DNA of 64,000 nt from Cellulomonas edaphi (GTDB lineage Bacteria; Actinomycetota; Actinomycetes; Actinomycetales; Cellulomonadaceae): contig NZ_JAUCGR010000003.1 of NCBI RefSeq assembly GCF_030362815.1, forward strand, positions 248,001-312,000, given 5' to 3'. This document shows, piece after piece, positions 34,024 through 44,743 of this stretch (position 1 is its first letter; each line of letters begins with the position of its first letter). The position numbers and the translations under genes are program-made. The notes under the pieces are model-generated. The model saw only the letters and a program-made list of their open reading frames with translations, had not been told where the DNA came from and made no database searches.

Positions 34024-35368
34024 CGTGCACCTCCGGGTCGGTCTCGGGAGTTCCAGCGGTCGGGACGGGCTCGGACGACGAGCCGACGAGTGCCGCGGCC
34101 GCACGGCGCTGGGCGCGCGGCGAGGGCGGCAGCACCTGGCCCGGCAGCGGCGGCACGGGGTACCCGCCGGCGTACGGGTCGAAGACCTGGGGCCCGGTCG
34201 GCGCCGCGGCGACAGGCTTCTTCTTCTCCGGGATCAGCAGGCTGATCACCACCAGGACGCCGAGTACGGCGGCGGCGGCGAACAGCGCCGAGCGGTCGAG
34301 GTGCCAGAACGTGCGCAGCCCCTGCACCACCGCGACGAGCACCACCCAGACCAGCGCGGCGGGGATGAGCCGCTTCCAGCCGATGTTCATGAACTGGTCG
34401 TACCGGAACCGCAGCACCGAGCCGCGCACCCAGACGAAGAAGAACATCACGGCCCAGAGCTTGACGAGGAACCACAGCACGGGCCACCAGCCCTCGTTGA
34501 ACATCCCGTCGTTGATCTGCGAGATGCCGAACGGAGCGTGCCAGCCGCCCAGGAACAGCGTGGTGGCGACGGCCGAGACGTTGAGCATGTTGATGTACTC
34601 GGCCAGGAAGAACCAGGCGAACTTCATGGACGAGTACTCGGTCATGTACCCGGACACCAGCTCGCCCTCGGCCTCGGGGAGGTCGAACGGGAGCCGGTTG
34701 GTCTCGCCCACCATCGACACGACGTAGATCACGAAGGCCGGGAGGAGCGGCAGCACCCACCAGATGGTGTTCTGCGACTCCACGATCTGCGAGGTCGACA
34801 TCGACCCCGCCAGGAGGAACACGCTGACGAGCGACAGGCCCATGGCGAGCTCGTAGGAGATGACCTGGGCCGTCGACCGCACGGAGCCGAGCAGGGGGTA
34901 CGTGGAGTTGGACGCCCAGCCACCCAGCACGATCCCGTACACGCCCACCGAGGCGCAGGCCAGGATGTACAGGACGGCCACCGGGAAGTCCGTGAGCTGC
35001 AGCGGCGTCTCGTGCCCGAACATGCTCACCGACGGGCCGAGCGGGATGACCGCGAACGTCAGGAGCGAGCAGAACACCGCGATCATCGGCGCGACGACGT
35101 AGACGACCTTGTCCGCCGCCGTGACGGTCATGTCCTCCTTGAACAGCAGCTTCATGGCGTCCGCGAGGGACTGCAGCAGGCCGAACGGGCCGTGCACGTT
35201 CGGGCCCGGCCGCACCTGCATGCGGGCCACGACCTTGCGCTCGAACCAGATGGCGAACAGCACGCTGGTCAGCAGGAACGCGATGATGGCGACCGCCTTG
35301 ATGACCCACAGCCACCAGGTGTCGTTGCTGAAGTCGGCCGTGACGGGTGCGATGGCAGCCGTGAGCAT
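34016..35368 (-). CDS. nuoH: NADH-quinone oxidoreductase subunit H
   Basis: 450 residues from the ATG at 35368 (GGAGG 7 nt upstream; GTG at 35371 is the alternative). Eight or nine helices; quinone-site motifs [20 protein letters not shown] and [19 protein letters not shown] are intact. A Pro-rich cytoplasmic tail of about 75 residues after the last helix ([19 protein letters not shown] onward) is an actinobacterial feature. TGATG overlap with nuoG. Confidence 0.95.
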   Translation of the reverse strand: MLTAAIAPVTADFSNDTWWLWVIKAVAIIAFLLTSVLFAIWFERKVVARMQVRPGPNVHGPFGLLQSLADAMKLLFKEDMTVTAADKVVYVVAPMIAVFCSLLTFAVIPLGPSVSMFGHETPLQLTDFPVAVLYILACASVGVYGIVLGGWASNSTYPLLGSVRSTAQVISYELAMGLSLVSVFLLAGSMSTSQIVESQNTIWWVLPLLPAFVIYVVSMVGETNRLPFDLPEAEGELVSGYMTEYSSMKFAWFFLAEYINMLNVSAVATTLFLGGWHAPFGISQINDGMFNEGWWPVLWFLVKLWAVMFFFVWVRGSVLRFRYDQFMNIGWKRLIPAALVWVVLVAVVQGLRTFWHLDRSALFAAAAVLGVLVVISLLIPEKKKPVAAAPTGPQVFDPYAGGYPVPPLPGQVLPPSPRAQRRAAAALVGSSSEPVPTAGTPETDPEVHGG

Positions 35369-37929
35369 CACACCACCTCCCTGTTCCCCGCGGCGATGCG
35401 GACGACGTCGCCCGAGTCGGCGTGCAGCGTGTCGCGGACGGCGCTGCCCGCGGCATTGGTGGGCAGCCAGACCACGTGCTCCGGCATGTCCGTGACGGCC
35501 ACCGGGAGCGTGATCGTGCCCGCGTCGGTGCTCACGGCCAGCGATCCCCCGTCCGCCACGCCCACGGCGGCCGCGGTGGCGGCCGAGATCCGCGCGGTGG
35601 CGACCTTCGCGGTACCCGCGAGGTGCGGCTCGCCCGACTGCAGGCGACCGGCGTCGAGCAGCTGGTGCCAGGTGGCCAGCACCGCGGTGCCCGGGGCCAC
35701 CGCGGCGGGCTCGGCGCCCGCCACCCGCGGCGCCTCGGCACGCGCACCGTCCCAGCCGCCGATCTGGTCGAGCTCGGCGTGCACCTCCGCGAGGCTGCCC
35801 AGCCCGAGGACGACACCCAGCTCGTCCGCGAGGCGGTCGAGCACGCGGTGGTCGGGCAGCGCGTGGGAGACGAGCGCCTGCGGGAACGGTCGGGGACGGC
35901 CCTCCCACGTGACGAACGTGCCGCCGCGCTCCACGGGCGGCGCGACCGGCAGGACGACGTCCGCCCGGTCGGTGACCTCGGACGCACGCACCTCGAGCGA
36001 GACGAGGAAGCCCACGCGGTCCAGCGCGTCGCGCGCGAGCGCCGGGTCGGGCAGGTCCGCGGGCTCCAGGCCGCCGACGAGCAGCCCGCCCAGGCTCCCG
36101 TCGCGCGCGCCGGCGATGATCGCGGACGCGTTGCGACCGGGCGCCGCGGGGAGCGAGTCCACGTCCCAGGCCGCGGCGAGGTCGACGCGCGCCGCGCCGT
36201 CCGCGACGGTGCGACCGCCCGGCAGCAGCGAGGGCAGCAGGCCGGCCTCGACGGCACCCCGCTCCCCGGCGCGGCGCGGCACCCACGCCAGCCGTGCTCC
36301 GGTGCGCTCCGCGAGCGCGAGCACGGCGGTGAAGCCGCCGGGGACGGCGGCCAGGCGCTCGCCCACCAGGATCACCGCACCGTCCGCGGCGAGCAGGTCT
36401 GCCGCCTCGCCCAGCTGGTCCTGGGCGCCGCCGACGATGCCGTCGAGCACCTCGGCCTCGGTGCCGGGCGCGGCCGCGACCAGCGTGCCGGAGAGCCGCT
36501 CGAGCCCGCGCGTCGCCAGCGCCGCCACCGACACCACGCGGGTGCGGTGGTGCACCACGGCCTGGCGGAGCCGCAGGAACAGGATCCCGGCCTCCTCCTC
36601 GGGCTCCAGCCCGACGAGCAGCACGGCGGGGGCCCGGTCCAGGTCCGCGAACGTCACCTGGAGGGTGCGGCCCGCGACGTGGTGCGCCAGGAAGGCCTCC
36701 TCCTCGTCGGAGTGCGGGCGCGCCCGGCCGTCGACGTCGTTGGTGCCCAGCGCCACGCGCGCGAACTTGCCGTACGCGTACGCGTCCTCGAGCGTGAGCC
36801 GTCCGCCGGGCAGCACGCCCACGGCACCGGCCGCACGCAGCCCGGCCGCTGCGGCACCCAGCGCCTCGACCCAGCTGGCGGGGACCAGCTCGCCGCGCGA
36901 ACCGTCGTCGTTCCGAGAGCGGACCAGCGGGGTGGTGATGCGGTCGGGCGCGGACTGCCACGTGAACGCGAAGCGGTCCTTGTCGCTGATCCACTCCTGG
37001 TTGACCGCCGGGTCGTCGCCCGCGAGGCGGCGCAGCACCACGCCGCGGCGGTGGTCGATGCGGATCGCGGAGCCGTTGGAGTCGTGCTCCGCGACCGAGG
37101 GCGTGGACACCAGGTCGAAGGGCCGCGAGCGGAACCGGTAGGCCGCGCTGGTGAGCGCCCCCACCGGGCAGATCTGCACGGTGTTGCCCGAGAAGTACGA
37201 GGCGAACGGCTTGCCGCTGGTGTCCAGGGTCGCCGCGCCCGCGGGCACGTCGCCCACGAACCCCAGCACGTCCGTGTCGAACCGGCCGATCTGCTGCTGC
37301 GCGCCGCGCTTCTGCAGGTCGATGAACACGTCTCCCGCGATCTCCTCGGAGAACCGGGTGCACCGCTGGCACAGCACGCACCGCTCGCGGTCCAGAAGGA
37401 TCTGCGTCGAGACGGCGATCGGCTTGGGGAACGTGCGCTTGACGTCGACGAACCGCGTGGTGGCTCGGCCGTTGCTCATCGCCTGGTTCTGCAGGGGGCA
37501 CTCGCCGCCCTTGTCGCAGACCGGGCAGTCGAGCGGGTGGTTGATGAGCAGCAGCTCCATGACGCCGTGCTGCGCCTTGTCGGCCTCGGGCGAGGTGTGC
37601 TGCGTCTTGACCTGCATCCCGGGGGTAGCCTCGAGCGTGCAGGAGGCCTGCGGCTTGGGCATCTTGGCGAGCTTGCCGTCGCGCCCGGGCGCCCACACCT
37701 CGACGAGGCACTGGCGGCAGGCGCCGGCGGGCGCGAGCAGCGGGTGGTCGCAGAAGCGCGGGATCTGGATGCCCAGCTCCTCGGCGGCACGGATCACGAG
37801 CGTGCCCTTGGGCGCCGACGTCTCGATGCCGTCGATGGAGAAGCTCACCAGCTCGGCGTCGCTCGCCGCGACCGGTGCGGGCGCGGCGGGGACCAGCGGC
37901 GTGGTCGGTCCGGCGGACGTGATCGTCAT
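35368..37929 (-). CDS. nuoG: NADH-quinone oxidoreductase subunit G, lacking cluster N7 ligands
   Basis: 853 residues from the ATG at 37929. Ligands of N1b (Cys60, 71, 74, 97), N5 (His131, Cys135, 138, 144) and N4 (Cys184, 187, 190, 254) are all present, followed by a molybdopterin-oxidoreductase-like domain. The N7 site usually reads VCEHCASGC and later EWNC in actinobacteria; here it reads VAEHDSNGS (279-287) and EWIS (311-314), so all four cysteines are replaced. N7 is off the main electron path in other bacteria, so complex I should still work. The C-terminal half is rather diverged and Ala-rich. Start overlaps nuoF by 4 nt. Confidence 0.94.
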   Translation of the reverse strand: MTITSAGPTTPLVPAAPAPVAASDAELVSFSIDGIETSAPKGTLVIRAAEELGIQIPRFCDHPLLAPAGACRQCLVEVWAPGRDGKLAKMPKPQASCTLEATPGMQVKTQHTSPEADKAQHGVMELLLINHPLDCPVCDKGGECPLQNQAMSNGRATTRFVDVKRTFPKPIAVSTQILLDRERCVLCQRCTRFSEEIAGDVFIDLQKRGAQQQIGRFDTDVLGFVGDVPAGAATLDTSGKPFASYFSGNTVQICPVGALTSAAYRFRSRPFDLVSTPSVAEHDSNGSAIRIDHRRGVVLRRLAGDDPAVNQEWISDKDRFAFTWQSAPDRITTPLVRSRNDDGSRGELVPASWVEALGAAAAGLRAAGAVGVLPGGRLTLEDAYAYGKFARVALGTNDVDGRARPHSDEEEAFLAHHVAGRTLQVTFADLDRAPAVLLVGLEPEEEAGILFLRLRQAVVHHRTRVVSVAALATRGLERLSGTLVAAAPGTEAEVLDGIVGGAQDQLGEAADLLAADGAVILVGERLAAVPGGFTAVLALAERTGARLAWVPRRAGERGAVEAGLLPSLLPGGRTVADGAARVDLAAAWDVDSLPAAPGRNASAIIAGARDGSLGGLLVGGLEPADLPDPALARDALDRVGFLVSLEVRASEVTDRADVVLPVAPPVERGGTFVTWEGRPRPFPQALVSHALPDHRVLDRLADELGVVLGLGSLAEVHAELDQIGGWDGARAEAPRVAGAEPAAVAPGTAVLATWHQLLDAGRLQSGEPHLAGTAKVATARISAATAAAVGVADGGSLAVSTDAGTITLPVAVTDMPEHVVWLPTNAAGSAVRDTLHADSGDVVRIAAGNREVV

Positions 37930-39263
37930 GCGTGCACCCCCACGAGGGCCGCGGACCTGCGCGGCGTGTAGTCGAACAGTGCGCTGGCCTGCGGCGGGAA
38001 CAGCGCGTCGGCGGGGGTGTGGCAGCCCGCCTCGAACTCCTCCCGGAAGTACTGCACGGCGCTCGTGATGGGGCTCGTGGCGCCGTCGCCCAGGGCGCAG
38101 AAGGCGCGGCCGAGGATGTTGTCGCACAGGTCGAGCAGCAGGTCGATGTCGGCCGGCGTGCCCTGACCGCGCTCGAGGCGCTGCAGCACCTGCGCGAGCC
38201 AGAACGTCCCCTCGCGGCACGGCGTGCACTTGCCGCACGACTCGTGCTTGTAGAACTCGGTCCACCGCGTCACGGCGCGCACCACCGACGTCGTCTCGTC
38301 GAAGATCTGCAGCGCACGGGTGCCCAGCATCGAGCCCGCGGCTCCCACGGACTCGTAGTCGAGCGGGACGTCGAGGTGCTCGGCGGTGAAGATGGGGGTC
38401 GACGAACCGCCCGGCGTCCAGAACTTCAGTGCGCGGCCGCCGCGCATGCCGCCCGCCATCTCGAGCAGCTCGCGCAGCGTGATGCCGAGCGGCGCCTCGT
38501 ACTGGCCGGGGTTGGTCACGTGGCCTGAGAGGCTGAACAGGCCGTGGCCAGTGGACCGCTCGGTGCCCATCTGCTTGAACCAGTCGGCGCCGCCGACCAC
38601 GATCCCGGGCACGGACGCGATGGACTCGACGTTGTTCACCACGGTCGGGCGCGCGTACAGGCCGGCGACGGCAGGGAACGGCGGCTTGAGCCGCGGCTGG
38701 CCGCGGAGGCCCTCGAGCGAGTCGAGCAGCGCGGTCTCCTCCCCGCAGATGTAGGCGCCCGCCCCGGCGTGCACGGTGATCTCGAGGTCGTAGCCGGAAC
38801 CCAGGATGTCCGAGCCGACGTAGCCGGCCGCACGGGCCTCCTCGACCGCGCGCAGCAGGCGACGGTAGACGTGCAGCACCTCGCCGCGCACGTAGATGAA
38901 GGCGTGATGGCAGCCGATGGCGTAGGACGTGATGATGACGCCCTCGATGAGGTGCTGCGGGCTGGCCATCATGAGCGGGATGTCCTTGCACGTGCCCGGC
39001 TCGGACTCGTCCGCGTTGACCACGAGGTAGCGCGGCCCGCCGTCGGGCGCGGGCAGGAAGCCCCACTTCATGCCCGTCGGGAACCCCGCCCCACCGCGGC
39101 CGCGCAGCCCGGAGTCCTTGACCATGGTGACGACGTCCGCCGCCTGCATGCTCAACGCGCGCCGCAGCCCGCGGTAGCCGCCGTTGGCCTCGTACGTCTC
39201 CAGGGCCCACGAGCGGTCCGCGTCCCAGTGGGCGCTCAGCACGGGTGCCAGCGTGGTGGCCAT
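37926..39263 (-). CDS. nuoF: NADH-quinone oxidoreductase subunit F (FMN, N3)
   Basis: 445 residues. NADH and FMN site: [16 protein letters not shown] at 54-69, [14 protein letters not shown], and the glycine-rich [16 protein letters not shown]. Cluster N3 ligands: [12 protein letters not shown] and the later Cys in [14 protein letters not shown]. This is where electrons enter from NADH. TGATG overlap with nuoE at the start and ATGA overlap with nuoG at the end. Nothing unusual. Confidence 0.97.
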   Translation of the reverse strand: MATTLAPVLSAHWDADRSWALETYEANGGYRGLRRALSMQAADVVTMVKDSGLRGRGGAGFPTGMKWGFLPAPDGGPRYLVVNADESEPGTCKDIPLMMASPQHLIEGVIITSYAIGCHHAFIYVRGEVLHVYRRLLRAVEEARAAGYVGSDILGSGYDLEITVHAGAGAYICGEETALLDSLEGLRGQPRLKPPFPAVAGLYARPTVVNNVESIASVPGIVVGGADWFKQMGTERSTGHGLFSLSGHVTNPGQYEAPLGITLRELLEMAGGMRGGRALKFWTPGGSSTPIFTAEHLDVPLDYESVGAAGSMLGTRALQIFDETTSVVRAVTRWTEFYKHESCGKCTPCREGTFWLAQVLQRLERGQGTPADIDLLLDLCDNILGRAFCALGDGATSPITSAVQYFREEFEAGCHTPADALFPPQASALFDYTPRRSAALVGVHA

Positions 39264-40126
39264 CAGGACTCCTTCGCCTCGTCGGAAGCCTGCTTCTTCT
39301 GCTGCGCGGCGGGCGAGCTGTCGGCCGCCGTCGTCGCGGGGCGTTCGGCGCTCGACTGCTCCGCACCCACCTTCGGCTGGTGCGAGCCGCCCACCGGGGC
39401 GCTTTCCGCGGAGCTGTCGCCGTCGACCGGGAACGCGGGGGCCTGCCAGCCCTTGTCGCGAGCGAGCACCGTGCCGGCCACCGTCGGGCCGCCCGCGCCC
39501 ACGCCCTCGTCGGCGCGGCCGTCGTCGAAGCCCGCCAGCACGCGGGACATCTGCTTGAACGAGCACACCGAGGCGGCGCCGCGGGTGGGCGCGACCTGCT
39601 CCCCCGCGCGCAGCGCGTCGGTCAGCGCGGCGGCGGACTCCGGCGTCTGGTTGTCGAAGAACTCCCAGTTCACCATCACCACGGGCGCGTAGTCGCAGGC
39701 GGCGTTGCACTCGACGCGCTCGAGCGTGATCGCTCCGTCGTCGGTCGTCTCGTCGTGCCCGACGCCGAGATGGTCGGACAGGTGCTCCCAGATGGCGTCG
39801 CCGCCCATCACGGCGCAGAGCGTGTTGATGCACACGCCCACGGTGTACTCGCCGTTGGGGTGGCGCTTGTACTGCGTGTAGAACGTCGCCACCGCCGACA
39901 CCTCGGCCGTGGTCAGGCCCAGAGTCGACGCGCAGAACGCGATGCCGCGCGGGCTGACGTAGCCGTCCTCGGACTGCACCAGGTGGAGCATCGGCAGCAG
40001 TGCCGAGCGCTCCTGGGGGTAACGGGCGATGATCGTGGCCGCGTCCGCCCCGAGACGCGCGTGCGTCGCCTCGTCGTACGCGGTGCGGTGGGTCTGGCCG
40101 GGCGTGCGGCCTGCCTCGACGGACAT
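39263..40126 (-). CDS. nuoE: NADH-quinone oxidoreductase subunit E (N1a)
   Basis: 287 residues, [2Fe-2S] N1a with Cys99, Cys104, Cys140 and Cys144 (VCINTLC and [11 protein letters not shown]). The folded thioredoxin-like domain ends near residue 200; the last 80 residues are low complexity, rich in Ala, Ser, Gln and Glu, which makes it much longer than E. coli NuoE (166). Such tails are found in actinobacteria but are unusually extended here. Starts with TGATG overlap to nuoD. Confidence 0.94.
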   Translation of the reverse strand: MSVEAGRTPGQTHRTAYDEATHARLGADAATIIARYPQERSALLPMLHLVQSEDGYVSPRGIAFCASTLGLTTAEVSAVATFYTQYKRHPNGEYTVGVCINTLCAVMGGDAIWEHLSDHLGVGHDETTDDGAITLERVECNAACDYAPVVMVNWEFFDNQTPESAAALTDALRAGEQVAPTRGAASVCSFKQMSRVLAGFDDGRADEGVGAGGPTVAGTVLARDKGWQAPAFPVDGDSSAESAPVGGSHQPKVGAEQSSAERPATTAADSSPAAQQKKQASDEAKES

Positions 40127-41460
40127 CAGCGGTCCACCCCTCCCAGCACCGGGTCGAGCGAGGCGACGGCGACGACGACGTCGGCCACCTGCCCGCCCTC
40201 GCACATGATCGACGTGGCCTGCAGGTTGTTGAACGACGGGTCCCGGAAGTGGGCGCGGTAGGGGCGCGTGCCGCCGTCGGACACCAGGTGCACGCCCAGC
40301 TCGCCGCGCGGGTGCTCGACGGTCTGGAACACCTGGCCCGCGGGCACCCGGAAGCCCTCGGTCACCAGCTTGAAGTGGTGGATGAGCGACTCCATCGAGG
40401 TGCCCATGATCTCGCGGATGTGGTCGAGCGAGTTGCCCATGCCGTCGGTGCCGATGGCCAGCTGCGCGGGCCACGCGATCTTCTTATCCTCGACCATCAC
40501 GGGGCCGGCGTGCTTCTCCAGACGGTCCAGCGCCTGCTCGACGATGCGGATGGACTGGTGGATCTCCTCCATGCGCAGCACCACGCGCGCCCACGAGTCG
40601 GCGTCCGTGGCGGTCGGGACGTCGAAGTCGTACGTCTCGTAGCCGCAGTACGGCTCGGCCTTGCGCACGTCGTAGGGCAGGCCCGCGCTGCGCAGCACGG
40701 GCCCCGTCACGCCGAGCCCCATGCAGCCCGCGAGGCCGAGGTAGCCGACTCCCTTGAGGCGCAGGTGCAGGATCGGGTTGGCCAGCATGAGCTCCTCGAG
40801 CTGGGCCAGGTAGTGCTTGACGTTGACCAGCGCGTCCCGGGTGGCCTCGACGGCACCCGGGGGAACGTCCTGTGCAACGCCGCCCGGGCGGATGTACGCG
40901 TGGTTCATGCGCAGCCCGGAGATGAGCTCGAAGATCCGCAGGATCTCCTCGCGCGCCGTGAAGCCGACGGTCATGATCGTCGTCGCGCCCAGCTCGTTGC
41001 CGCCCGTGGCGAGGCAGACCAGGTGGGACGTGATGCGGTTGAGCTCCATCATCAGGACGCGGATGACGGACGCCCGCTCGGGGATGTCGTCCGTGATGCC
41101 CAGCAGCTTCTCCACCGCGAGGCAGTACGCGGCCTCCTGGAACAGCGGCGCCACGTAGTCCATGCGGGTGCAGAACGTGACGCCCTGCGTCCAGGTGCGG
41201 AACTCCATGTTCTTCTCGATGCCGGTGTGCAGGTAGCCGATGCCCGCCCGGGCCTCGGTCACCGTCTCGCCGTCGATCTCGAGCATGAGGCGCAGCACGC
41301 CGTGCGTGGAGGGGTGCTGCGGGCCCATGTTGACGACGATGCGCTCCTCGCCGAGCCTGGCGGCCTCCTCGGCGATCTGCGACCAGTCGCCGCCGGACGC
41401 CTCGAACATCGGCAGGTCGGCGTCGTCGACGATCCGGGCCGTCGAGTGCGTGGTGCTCAT
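40126..41460 (-). CDS. nuoD: NADH-quinone oxidoreductase subunit D
   Basis: 444 residues; 49-kDa subunit, descended from the hydrogenase large subunit, forms the quinone cavity with NuoB and NuoH. Motifs: [22 protein letters not shown] at 41-62 (quinone-site His), [31 protein letters not shown] and the C-terminal [20 protein letters not shown]. Separate from nuoC, not fused. Overlap of 4 nt with nuoC. Confidence 0.97.
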   Translation of the reverse strand: MSTTHSTARIVDDADLPMFEASGGDWSQIAEEAARLGEERIVVNMGPQHPSTHGVLRLMLEIDGETVTEARAGIGYLHTGIEKNMEFRTWTQGVTFCTRMDYVAPLFQEAAYCLAVEKLLGITDDIPERASVIRVLMMELNRITSHLVCLATGGNELGATTIMTVGFTAREEILRIFELISGLRMNHAYIRPGGVAQDVPPGAVEATRDALVNVKHYLAQLEELMLANPILHLRLKGVGYLGLAGCMGLGVTGPVLRSAGLPYDVRKAEPYCGYETYDFDVPTATDADSWARVVLRMEEIHQSIRIVEQALDRLEKHAGPVMVEDKKIAWPAQLAIGTDGMGNSLDHIREIMGTSMESLIHHFKLVTEGFRVPAGQVFQTVEHPRGELGVHLVSDGGTRPYRAHFRDPSFNNLQATSIMCEGGQVADVVVAVASLDPVLGGVDR

Positions 41461-42236
41461 GAGTAGGACCTCCGCTGGTCCGCGGGCGGGATGGTGGCGC
41501 CCTTGTACTCGACGGGGATGCCGCCGAGGGGGTAGTCCTTGCGCTGCGGGTGGCCGGGCCAGTCGTCGGGCATCTCGATGCGCGCCAGGCCGGGGTGCCC
41601 GTCGAAGATCAGGCCGAAGAAGTCGAAGACCTCGCGCTCGTGCCAGTCGTTGGCCGGATACACGCTCGTGGTCGACGGGATGTGCGGGTCGTCGTCCGGG
41701 GCCGCGACCTCGAGCCGCAGCCGCCGGCCGTGCGTGACCGAGACCAGCTGATAGACGGCGTGCAGCTCGCGCCCGTGCTCGTGCGGGTAGTGCACGCCGC
41801 TGACGCCCAGGCTGAGCTCGAAGCGCAGGTCCTGGTCGTCACGCAGGGCCTGCGCCACCTCCACCAGGTGGGCGCGCGAGACGTGCAGCGTGAGCTCGTT
41901 CCGGTCGACCACCACGTACTCGACCGCGCGTGCGTAGCCGGTGCCCGACTCGTCGAGCACCTCCGTCAGGATGTCGACCACCTCGTCGAACCAGCCGCCG
42001 TACGGGCGCTCGGACGGGCCGGGCAGCGCGATCGTGGTGACCAGGCCGCCGTAGCCCGAGGTGTCGCCCGTGTCGTGCACGCCGAACAGTCCGCGCCGCA
42101 CGTCGACCACCTCGAACGCGGTGCGGCCCGTGTGCTGCGAGCCGGCCTCGAGGGCCGCCTTGCTCGTGTCCTGCGCGTCCGTGGTCGCGTCGCCCGGCTT
42201 CACGGCGGACGCGGCGTCGACCTTCTCCTCGCTCAT
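41457..42236 (-). CDS. nuoC: NADH-quinone oxidoreductase subunit C
   Basis: 259 residues, 30-kDa subunit. Signature [20 protein letters not shown] followed by the [21 protein letters not shown] block. N-terminal 40 residues are polar and Ala-rich. Connects the peripheral arm subunits. ATG at 42236 overlaps the nuoB stop by 4 nt. Confidence 0.95.
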   Translation of the reverse strand: MSEEKVDAASAVKPGDATTDAQDTSKAALEAGSQHTGRTAFEVVDVRRGLFGVHDTGDTSGYGGLVTTIALPGPSERPYGGWFDEVVDILTEVLDESGTGYARAVEYVVVDRNELTLHVSRAHLVEVAQALRDDQDLRFELSLGVSGVHYPHEHGRELHAVYQLVSVTHGRRLRLEVAAPDDDPHIPSTTSVYPANDWHEREVFDFFGLIFDGHPGLARIEMPDDWPGHPQRKDYPLGGIPVEYKGATIPPADQRRSYS

Positions 42237-42784
42237 CGCAGCAGCCCCGTCATGTGCGACGTCGGCGTCGCGGCGAGCGCGGCCGCCTCGGCCGCGGCCG
42301 CCGCCTCCTGGCGGTTGACGCCGAGCGGCTCGTTCTGGATCTGCTCGTGCAGCGTCAGGATCGCGTTGATGAGCATCTCGGGCCGCGGCGGGCACCCGGG
42401 CAGGTAGATGTCCACGGGGACGATGTGGTCGACGCCCTGGACGATCGCGTAGTTGTTGAACATGCCGCCGCTGCTCGCGCAGACGCCCATGGAGAGCACC
42501 CACTTGGGCTCGCTCATCTGGTCGTACACCTGCCGGACCACCGGCGCCATCTTCTGGCTCACGCGGCCGGCCACGATCATGAGGTCCGCCTGGCGGGGCG
42601 AGGCACGGAACACCTCCATGCCGAACCGGGACAGGTCGTAGCGCGGCGCGCCCGCGGCCATCATCTCGATGGCACAGCAGGCCAGGCCGAACGTCACGGG
42701 CCACAGCGAGCCCTTGCGGAAGTAGCCGACCAGGTCCTCGATCGTCGTCAGCAGGAAGCCCGACGGTGCCTCTTCGATGCCCAT
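42233..42784 (-). CDS. nuoB: NADH-quinone oxidoreductase subunit B (N2)
   Basis: 183 residues. Ligands of terminal cluster N2: Cys36, Cys37, Cys102 and Cys131 ([24 protein letters not shown]). N2 passes electrons to menaquinone. Ala-rich tail after residue 155. Starts 34 bp after nuoA. Confidence 0.97.
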   Translation of the reverse strand: MGIEEAPSGFLLTTIEDLVGYFRKGSLWPVTFGLACCAIEMMAAGAPRYDLSRFGMEVFRASPRQADLMIVAGRVSQKMAPVVRQVYDQMSEPKWVLSMGVCASSGGMFNNYAIVQGVDHIVPVDIYLPGCPPRPEMLINAILTLHEQIQNEPLGVNRQEAAAAAEAAALAATPTSHMTGLLR

Positions 42785-42818
42785 CCTCAGGCCACCTCTC
42801 CGGTCGTTGCGCCGCGCG

Positions 42819-43181
42819 TCAGTCCCACTCCAGCCCCCCGCGCTTCCACTCGTAGACGAAGGGGATGGTGATGAGCACCAGGAACATCAGCATCGCGACG
42901 AGGCCGAACGCGGCCAGCGTGGCGAAGCTGACCGCCCACGGGTAGAGGAACACCACCTCGATGTCGAAGACGATGAACGTCATGGCCACGAGGTAGTACT
43001 TGATCGGGAAGCGACCGCCGCCGATCGCGTGCGGCGTGGGCTCGATGCCGCACTCGTACGCCTCGAGCTTGGCGCGGTTGTACCGCTTGGGGCCGATGAG
43101 CGCGCTCGAGCCGACGCCGCCGAGGGTCAGCACCGCCGCGATGCCCATGAGGATGAGCAGCGGGACGTACGGATTGGTCAT
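42819..43181 (-). CDS. nuoA: NADH-quinone oxidoreductase subunit A
   Basis: 120 residues, three helices; the loop [12 protein letters not shown] with its cysteine and the membrane motif [16 protein letters not shown] are diagnostic of NuoA. First structural complex I gene, 40 bp downstream of the menJ-like reductase gene on the same strand, so the transcript probably begins there. Confidence 0.96.
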   Translation of the reverse strand: MTNPYVPLLILMGIAAVLTLGGVGSSALIGPKRYNRAKLEAYECGIEPTPHAIGGGRFPIKYYLVAMTFIVFDIEVVFLYPWAVSFATLAAFGLVAMLMFLVLITIPFVYEWKRGGLEWD

Positions 43182-43221
43182 CGCGCGTCACTCCACTTCG
43201 TCGTGGTGGTGCTGTCGGGGG

Positions 43222-44529
43222 TCATGCTGCCGGTGCGATCCTGGCCAGGGCCGCGATGGTCCGGTCCACCACGTCCCCACCTCGAGGCTCGTAGCAGTCG
43301 GACAGGAGCTTGAGCACGAAGCGCATGAGCAGCGGCCGCGGCAGCCCGTACCGCGTGCAGAGCCTCATGATCTGCGGGTGCTCGATGATCCGGACGAACA
43401 GCCGGCCGAGCGTGTAGTACCCGCCCAGGTCGTCCTTCATCCGGCGCTCGTAGGTGGCGAAGGCGCGCTCGCGTCCCGCGGCGGTCCCGCGGGCCAGGCC
43501 CTGCGCGATCGCATCGGCTGCCACGCGGCCCGCCTGCAGGCCGTACGCGATGCCCTCGCCGTTGAAGGGGCTGACCATGCCGGCAGCGTCGCCGGCGAGC
43601 ATCAGCCCGTTGCCGTAGAGCGGACCGCGGTTGAAGCCCATCGGCAGGGCGGCGCCGCGCACGGGACCGATCTGGTTCTCCGGCGTGAACTCCCACTCGG
43701 CCGGAGCGTTGCGCATCCACGCTGCGAACAGGGCCTTGTAGTCGACCTTGGTGGCCGCCGCGGTCGAGCTCACGGAGCCGAGCCCCACGTTGGCGGTGCC
43801 GTCCCCGAGCGAGAAGATCCAGCCGTAGCCGGGCATGAGGTTGGACCTGCCGGGGGCGCCGTCCCAGAGCTCCAGGTGCGACTCCATCCAGGGGTCGTCG
43901 TGGCGCGGCGTGCGGAAGTAGGTGCGCACGGCCACACCCATCGGGCGGTCGTCGCGCTTGGTCAGGCCCATGCCCGTGGCGAGCCGGGCGCTCACGCCGT
44001 CGGCCGCGATCACCACCGGAGCGCGGTAGACGACGTCGTCGCCGGCCCGCTTGCCGTTCTCGTCGACCGGGCGCGCCGTCACGCCCAGGATGCGGCCCGT
44101 GCGCTCGTCGCGCACCGGGCTGGTGACGCTGGTGCGCTCGTGCACCTTCGCGCCCGCGGCGCGTGCGTGCTCGACGAGCGTGTGGTCGAACGACATGCGG
44201 GCCTTGGCCAGCCCGTACGACGGGTAGCTGGAGATCTCGGGCCAGTCGAGCTCGAGGCGGTGGCCGCCGCCGATGACGCGCAGGCCGCGGTTGCGGATCC
44301 AGCCGTCCTGCTCGCGGATGGGCAGACCCATGCGCACCAGCTCGGCGACCGCGCGCGGCGTCAGGCCGTCGCCGCAGATCTTGTCCCGCGGGAACGAGGC
44401 CTTGTCCAGGAGCAGGACGTCGAGGCCCGCAGAGGCACAGTGGAAGGCGGCGCCGGCCCCCGCGGGACCCGCGCCGACGACGATGACGTCCGCGTCATCT
44501 GTCGCTGCATCCACCACGAGTGACCCCAC
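43222..44529 (-). CDS. geranylgeranyl-reductase-family FAD enzyme (menaquinone reductase MenJ-like)
   Basis: 435 residues. FAD-binding VIVVGAGPAGAGAAFHCASAG at the N terminus, LLLDKASFPRDKICGDGLTPRAV, and GLMLAGDAAGMVSPFNGEGI (second FAD motif) mark the geranylgeranyl reductase family. Context with menG and nuo argues for MenJ, which saturates one isoprene unit of menaquinone, as in mycobacteria. Start taken as GTG at 44529; a second GTG lies 12 nt downstream. Its leader carries a Rex-like motif. Head of the 14-gene nuo operon and separated from menG by a promoter region. Confidence 0.88.
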   Translation of the reverse strand: MGSLVVDAATDDADVIVVGAGPAGAGAAFHCASAGLDVLLLDKASFPRDKICGDGLTPRAVAELVRMGLPIREQDGWIRNRGLRVIGGGHRLELDWPEISSYPSYGLAKARMSFDHTLVEHARAAGAKVHERTSVTSPVRDERTGRILGVTARPVDENGKRAGDDVVYRAPVVIAADGVSARLATGMGLTKRDDRPMGVAVRTYFRTPRHDDPWMESHLELWDGAPGRSNLMPGYGWIFSLGDGTANVGLGSVSSTAAATKVDYKALFAAWMRNAPAEWEFTPENQIGPVRGAALPMGFNRGPLYGNGLMLAGDAAGMVSPFNGEGIAYGLQAGRVAADAIAQGLARGTAAGRERAFATYERRMKDDLGGYYTLGRLFVRIIEHPQIMRLCTRYGLPRPLLMRFVLKLLSDCYEPRGGDVVDRTIAALARIAPAA

Positions 44530-44547
44530 TTGTGACGTTGTTCACGA
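44530..44547. promoter_or_regulatory. Rex-like operator in the menJ-nuo leader
   Basis: TTGTGACGTTGTTCACGA: half-sites TGTGA and TTCAC with a 6-nt gap. Against the Streptomyces Rex operator (TGTGAAC-N2-GTTCACA) I count 11 of 16 matches with both outer half-sites strong. It lies at about +6 to +23 of the predicted transcript, directly before the menJ start, where a bound repressor would block transcription. Rex senses NADH/NAD+ and controls respiratory genes in actinobacteria, including cyd; nuo has also been reported. Confidence 0.5.
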
Positions 44548-44559
44548 TCGGCTCCGGCG

Positions 44560-44588
44560 AGCATAACCACGAGTTCGGGGACTGTCTT
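44560..44588 (-). promoter_or_regulatory. candidate promoter of the menJ-nuo operon
   Basis: AAGACA (44583-44588) and TATGCT (44560-44565) on the reverse strand with a 17-bp spacer; four of six -35 and four of six -10 bases match the sigma-70 consensus. Start expected near 44553, leaving about a 24-nt leader. Confidence 0.55.
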
Positions 44589-44609
44589 CGAAGGTAGGGC
44601 TAACTTCGA
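44588..44609. promoter_or_regulatory. 22-bp inverted repeat upstream of the menJ-nuo promoter
   Basis: Arms TCGAAGGTAG and CTAACTTCGA around GG; nine of ten arm positions pair. It abuts the -35. The 19-bp DtxR/IdeR iron box matches at about 12 of 19 positions in one alignment, so it is only a weak iron-box candidate. It may equally bind another regulator. Confidence 0.45.
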
Positions 44610-44743
44610 GCGCGCGGGTGAACAACGGCCCGTGATCTGGGGCTCCGCGCGTGGGGCGCGCTCGGGCACGCTTCGGGCAGGGACCCGCGAGAAGACGCGG
44701 CCCGGCTCCGTTTCTACTCCTCGCGCGTGTGCCGCGCACCCCT

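Noticed and set aside
44588-44609. Firm call of an IdeR/DtxR iron box
   Set aside because: Only about 12 of 19 positions match and the repeat centre is shifted by half a base; kept as a weak possibility only.
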